64,000 nucleotides of DNA, from the NCBI GenBank assembly GCA_049241565.1, contig JBMLQL010000030.1, positions 214,729 through 278,728 on the forward strand. Direction: 5' to 3'. The stretch comes from DZBG01 sp049241565. Lineage in GTDB: Bacteria > Bdellovibrionota > Bacteriovoracia > Bacteriovoracales > Bacteriovoracaceae. The notes under the pieces are model-generated. The model made no database searches. It was given only the letters and a program-made list of their open reading frames with translations, and was not told the DNA's origin. Positions within the stretch are counted from its first letter, which is position 1. Every line of letters begins with the position of its first letter. This document shows, in pieces, positions 60,709-64,000 of this stretch. The translations under genes were made by a program, and so were the position numbers.

Positions 60709-62235
60709 ACCCAATACACTCTCAACTTCACTTAAGATTTCATTAGATTGAATAAGTCGCGCTAGATTTTCCATATCTTTATAAAAGATACGATCTTGAT
60801 CAATCGGGGCCACATGCTTTCTAACGAGAGCGTGAACTTTTTCAAGAGCAAGAGAAGTTTTAAGTGGTCTTAAAAAATCTAGCCCTTGAGTATTACAAAG
60901 AAGCTCAATGGCGAGACAATGCTGAACGTTTTTGATCACTTCATGGAGTTTGCGACCAGAAGTCACTCCCATAGACACATGATCTTCTTTATCTGTAGAA
61001 GTAGGGATTGAATCCACACTTGCTGGATGGCAAAGATATTTATTTTCAGAAGCAAGGGCGGCCATGGTCACGTGAGCAATCATCAAACCTGAATTGAGTC
61101 CAGAGTCTTTGACAAGGAAGGCCGGAAGATCAGAGAAATGAGGATTCATCATCTTTTCAACTCGTCTCTCTGCAATACTACAAATTTCACTCATCCCCAT
61201 GGCAAGATAGTCCATACAAAGGGCCAAGGCTTCACCGTGAAAATTTCCACCAGAGACTACATCTCCTGTTTCAAAGAAAACAAGAGGGTTGTCAGTGACT
61301 GAATTAAGTTCTGTATTGATAACTTCTTCTGCATGCTTAAGAGTTTGCCTGCAGGCCCCATGAACTTGAGGAATACAACGGAGAGAATAAGGATCTTGAA
61401 CTTTCCCATCTTCAGGATGGGAGTTTATAATTTCGCTTCCCTTAATAATTTTTAAGAGATTTTCTGAAACAGCAAGTTGACCAGGCTGAGGTTTAAGTTG
61501 AGCGATGCGAATATCAAAAGCGGAAGCCGTTCCGCGAACAGCGTCTAGTGTGAGACAGCTCACAATATCGGCCAATTTCATCAGTCGTGTACATTCTGTG
61601 ACGGCCAGTGAACCCAAAGCAAGCATGACTGATGTACCGTTAATAAGAGCCAGGCCATCTTTAGGTCCTAGTTTAGCCGGAGTCTTTTTAATTTGGTGAA
61701 TGGCAAAGTCGGCGCGAACGATCTTTCCTTGATACTCAACTTCACCTTCTCCAATAAGGGCAAGAGCGACATGAGACAGAGGAGCTAAATCTCCGGAGGC
61801 CCCTACTGATCCTTTTTCAGGAATGACAGGAGTGATGCCGTAATTGATAAAATCAAAAAGAAGTTCAATAATCTCTGGAGTCAAACCTGAGAAACCCTGA
61901 ATAAGGCAATTGGCCCGAGAGAGCATAATCGCTCTTGAAACCTCTCGAGAAAAAGGAGAACCGACTCCAGTACAATGAGAGCGAATCAAATTGTATTGAA
62001 GTTGCTCAAGATCTTCGTTAGGTATTTGTTTGCTAGCAAGAGCGCCGAATCCAGTGTTGATCCCGTAAACTGCTTTTCCCTTCGCCACAATATCAAGAAC
62101 GGTTTGACGAGCTTTTTTCATTCGCTCCATAGATTCAGGAGCAATCGAGAGTTGAACTTCGCCAACTTTTGCACGAGCAATATAAGTAAGATCATCAATA
62201 GTAAGATTAGTACCAGTAAGAACAAATTTTTTCAT
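60697..62235 (-). CDS. hutH: Histidine ammonia-lyase
   Basis: The 512-residue enzyme makes urocanate from histidine. The MIO cofactor triad is Ala146-Ser147-Gly148 in GSVGASGDLAPLSH. YNLIRSHCTGVG, NGTSVMLALGSLA and SVDSIPTSTDKEDHVSMG are also conserved. It starts only 5 bp after rpe on the same strand, and so appears to share the def-fmt-rpe transcript. It is separated from hutU by about 394 bp containing a small ORF on the other strand. Confidence 0.96.
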   Translation of the reverse strand: MKKFVLTGTNLTIDDLTYIARAKVGEVQLSIAPESMERMKKARQTVLDIVAKGKAVYGINTGFGALASKQIPNEDLEQLQYNLIRSHCTGVGSPFSREVSRAIMLSRANCLIQGFSGLTPEIIELLFDFINYGITPVIPEKGSVGASGDLAPLSHVALALIGEGEVEYQGKIVRADFAIHQIKKTPAKLGPKDGLALINGTSVMLALGSLAVTECTRLMKLADIVSCLTLDAVRGTASAFDIRIAQLKPQPGQLAVSENLLKIIKGSEIINSHPEDGKVQDPYSLRCIPQVHGACRQTLKHAEEVINTELNSVTDNPLVFFETGDVVSGGNFHGEALALCMDYLAMGMSEICSIAERRVEKMMNPHFSDLPAFLVKDSGLNSGLMIAHVTMAALASENKYLCHPASVDSIPTSTDKEDHVSMGVTSGRKLHEVIKNVQHCLAIELLCNTQGLDFLRPLKTSLALEKVHALVRKHVAPIDQDRIFYKDMENLARLIQSNEILSEVESVLGELK

Positions 62236-62240
62236 AAATA

Positions 62241-62894
62241 TTACCTAAGTAAGTTAATGCGAGAGGCGTAGTTCATGTTCGGTTCAGAAAAGATATAAGA
62301 TCCGGCCACAATATTATTAGCACCCGCCGAAATGAGATCCTTGGCATTCTGATTAGTCACTCCGCCATCAACCTGAATCATAAACTTATAATTATTTTTC
62401 TTTTTAATTTCATTCAAGGCCTTAATTTTATCTACCACTCCAGGGATAAATTTTTGTCCACCAAATCCAGGATTAACACTCATGACAAGAACAAGATCAA
62501 TCTGGCCAAAAACATAATCAGGTATAACGGAAAGTGGTGTTGAAGGATTAAGAGAAATTCCGACTGAAGGATAAAGTGTTTTAGCATATTGGATAAAGCG
62601 ATCATGGTGAGTCACTGCTTCCCAATGAAAGGTAAAATTATGAAGCCCTACCGTTTTAAAACTTTCAAGATAAACTTCGGGGTTCGTGACCATAAAGTGA
62701 GCGTCAAGTTTATGAGTGGTGATTGTCTTAATCTTATTAAGAACTGGTTCACCGAAAGTGAGATTGGGCACAAAATGGCCATCCATAATATCAAGATGAA
62801 GCCAAAGATCATTGATTCCATCCAGGCGCTTTATATCAGCTCCCATTTCAAGAAAACGACAAGAGAGCAAACTTGGAGCAATGATCACAGACAT
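62241..62894 (-). CDS. rpe: Ribulose-phosphate 3-epimerase
   Basis: The 217-residue TIM-barrel enzyme of the pentose phosphate pathway begins IAPSLLSCRF, has LWLHLDIMDGHFVPNLTFG near residue 30, LVMSVNPGFGGQKF near 135, and IQVDGGVTNQNA near 172. It is one base after fmt. hutH follows after 5 bp. Confidence 0.95.
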   Translation of the reverse strand: MSVIIAPSLLSCRFLEMGADIKRLDGINDLWLHLDIMDGHFVPNLTFGEPVLNKIKTITTHKLDAHFMVTNPEVYLESFKTVGLHNFTFHWEAVTHHDRFIQYAKTLYPSVGISLNPSTPLSVIPDYVFGQIDLVLVMSVNPGFGGQKFIPGVVDKIKALNEIKKKNNYKFMIQVDGGVTNQNAKDLISAGANNIVAGSYIFSEPNMNYASRINLLR

Positions 62895-62895
62895 A

Positions 62896-63837
62896 TTATC
62901 CCTCGGTTGTTAGTTCTAGTTCACCACGAAGACCGTTGAGGAGTTCGTGGTCGGCACAGGCCTTCTTTCCTTCAAGTTGAAGATAAGACAGTTGAAGTGT
63001 GCCATCAGTACAACCCACAAGAAGTTGGCCCATATCGTTTTTAATTTTTCCTGCACCCAATTTCACATAGCTTGGTTCTGCCACAAAAACTTTGAGACGC
63101 TTTTTGTTCAAAAAACAATATGTTCCTGGCCACGGATCGAGGGCCCGAATTTGATTAATAATTTTCGTCATTGATGAATTCTTAAAATCAAGAAATCCAT
63201 CTTCTTTTTTTAAGGTCGGCGCAAAAGAGACTTTGGACTCGTCCTGGGCCTCTGGTGTGATCTTACCCGCCAAAATTTTCGCTATGAGATCATTCATCGC
63301 TAATGCTGCTTGATACTTAAGGCGAGTATAAAGCTGCCCACCATTTTCTGTGGGAGTGATTTCTACGGGATGAGAATGGACAATATCTCCCGCATCCATT
63401 TTTTTTACCATCTTCTGAATGGAAACACCTGTTGAAGTATCGCCACTTAAAAGAGCATACTGAATAGGGGCAGCTCCACGGTATTTAGGGAGTAGCGAAG
63501 TGTGAATATTGAAGCATCCCATTTTTGGTGCATGAAGAACTTTAGAGCCTAAAAACTGAGCAAAGGCAAGTACCACCATAAAATCAAGATTGAGTTCAGT
63601 GAGTTTTTTAAGAAATCCCTCTTCCTTGTTTATATTTTCACATTGGAAAAAAGGAATTTTTTTAGCTTTTGCGTATTCAATGACCTCAGGTGATTTTAAT
63701 TCCATTCCTCGTCCCGCTGGACGATCAGGCATCGAGATCACCATCACTAGGTCTATATGAGGGTGATTCGCCAGAAGATCGAGAGTGGGAACAGAAAAAT
63801 CGGGCGTACCACAATAGGCGACTCTAAATTTTTTCAT
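62896..63837 (-). CDS. fmt: Methionyl-tRNA formyltransferase
   Basis: This 313-residue enzyme formylates initiator Met-tRNA. It begins RVAYCGTPDFSVPTLDLL, has CFNIHTSLLPKYRGAAPIQYALLSGD near residue 107 (HTSLLP-type formyl-folate site), and DPWPGTYCF in the C-domain. The start shares one base with the stop of def (TAATG), the usual def-fmt coupling. Confidence 0.95.
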   Translation of the reverse strand: MKKFRVAYCGTPDFSVPTLDLLANHPHIDLVMVISMPDRPAGRGMELKSPEVIEYAKAKKIPFFQCENINKEEGFLKKLTELNLDFMVVLAFAQFLGSKVLHAPKMGCFNIHTSLLPKYRGAAPIQYALLSGDTSTGVSIQKMVKKMDAGDIVHSHPVEITPTENGGQLYTRLKYQAALAMNDLIAKILAGKITPEAQDESKVSFAPTLKKEDGFLDFKNSSMTKIINQIRALDPWPGTYCFLNKKRLKVFVAEPSYVKLGAGKIKNDMGQLLVGCTDGTLQLSYLQLEGKKACADHELLNGLRGELELTTEG

Positions 63838-64000
63838 TAACCGTTTTTCTCTTTTACAAGTTTCTTTTTATAAAACTGTTTTTTAAGGTTTGAGAGACGC
63901 TCGATAAAAACAATCCCCTCAAGGTGATCATTTTCATGTTGAAGACAGATCGCCATGAGCTCTTCGGCTTCCATACTAAGTCTGTTCCCTTGAAGATCTT
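63837..64000 (-). CDS. def: Peptide deformylase (partial, C-terminal 54 residues)
   Basis: The minus-strand frame ending at 63837 is open to the window edge. It reads MAICLQHENDHLEGIVFIERL, the C-terminal HExxH motif region of Def (QHE.DHL.G), followed by a Lys-rich tail (LKKQFYKKKLVKEKNG). The N-terminal two-thirds are outside the window. It overlaps fmt by one base. Confidence 0.9.
   Translation of the reverse strand, partial: DLQGNRLSMEAEELMAICLQHENDHLEGIVFIERLSNLKKQFYKKKLVKEKNG

Noticed and set aside
1..64000. CRISPR arrays, insertion sequences, tRNA or rRNA genes
   Set aside because: No regularly spaced repeats, transposase ORFs or cloverleaf-like intergenic sequences were recognised; gaps are too short for most of them.

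Overview
The window is a compact, low-GC bacterial chromosome segment (about 40% G+C by eye, not computed) centred on the replication origin. No rRNA or tRNA genes, insertion sequences, prophage or CRISPR arrays were recognised, and nearly every base is coding. The gene set (parAB with a bactofilin, split ATP synthase and complex I operons, paired b and b' subunits, many secreted orphan proteins, a patatin lipase next to a lytic transglycosylase) suggests a Gram-negative relative of Bdellovibrionota, perhaps a Bacteriovorax/Halobacteriovorax/Peredibacter-like organism. That placement is inference; no marker gene was aligned.

Layout. 1-3671 (minus): membrane-arm complex I genes nuoA-H-J-K-L, with nuoL cut by the window edge. 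3836-13781 (plus): mfd, two SurA/PpiC-type periplasmic chaperones, pdxA, uvrA and a PRMT-like methyltransferase, then a secreted HEASH zincin. 14560-24294 (minus): dnaN-recF-gyrB-gyrA, a TPR lipoprotein and the Fo genes atpZ-I-B-E, closed by a terminator. 24295-24811: oriC with DnaA boxes and an A+T-rich unwinding tract, lying between dnaN and dnaA. dnaA itself (24812-26464, minus) ends in its own terminator at the edge of oriC. 26659-34940 (plus): rpmH-rnpA-yidD-yidC-mnmE-mnmG-rsmG-parA-parB-bactofilin with two perfect parS sites. 35021-40842 (plus): b', b, delta, alpha, gamma, beta and epsilon of ATP synthase, closed by a terminator.

41021-64000 is a mosaic: a 707-residue proline-rich membrane-anchored orphan; a transglycosylase/patatin pair; a small HTH protein with an outer-membrane-type protein; an alanine/sodium symporter; a divergent NAD+ DNA ligase and radA; an ArsR-DUF1275-carbonic anhydrase operon; glpK with an Flp-type pilin; a TlpA-like thioredoxin; hutI, hutU and hutH; and rpe-fmt-def. 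A 24-codon membrane-peptide ORF sits between hutU and hutH.

Most unusual signals. (1) A family of 14-bp sites related to the perfect palindrome GGTCCTATAGGACC has six copies between 24.4 and 40.9 kb, starting in oriC; one origin copy and the post-atpC copy each have a second palindrome, TGAGTACTCA, nearby. (2) The ATP synthase genes are split to either side of the origin. (3) The NAD+ ligase lacks the motif IV lysine. (4) GyrA naturally has Gly at the E. coli Asp87 position. (5) A 15-bp hairpin covers the ribosome-binding site of the 54059 gene. (6) A 14-bp inverted repeat precedes the ArsR-carbonic anhydrase operon.
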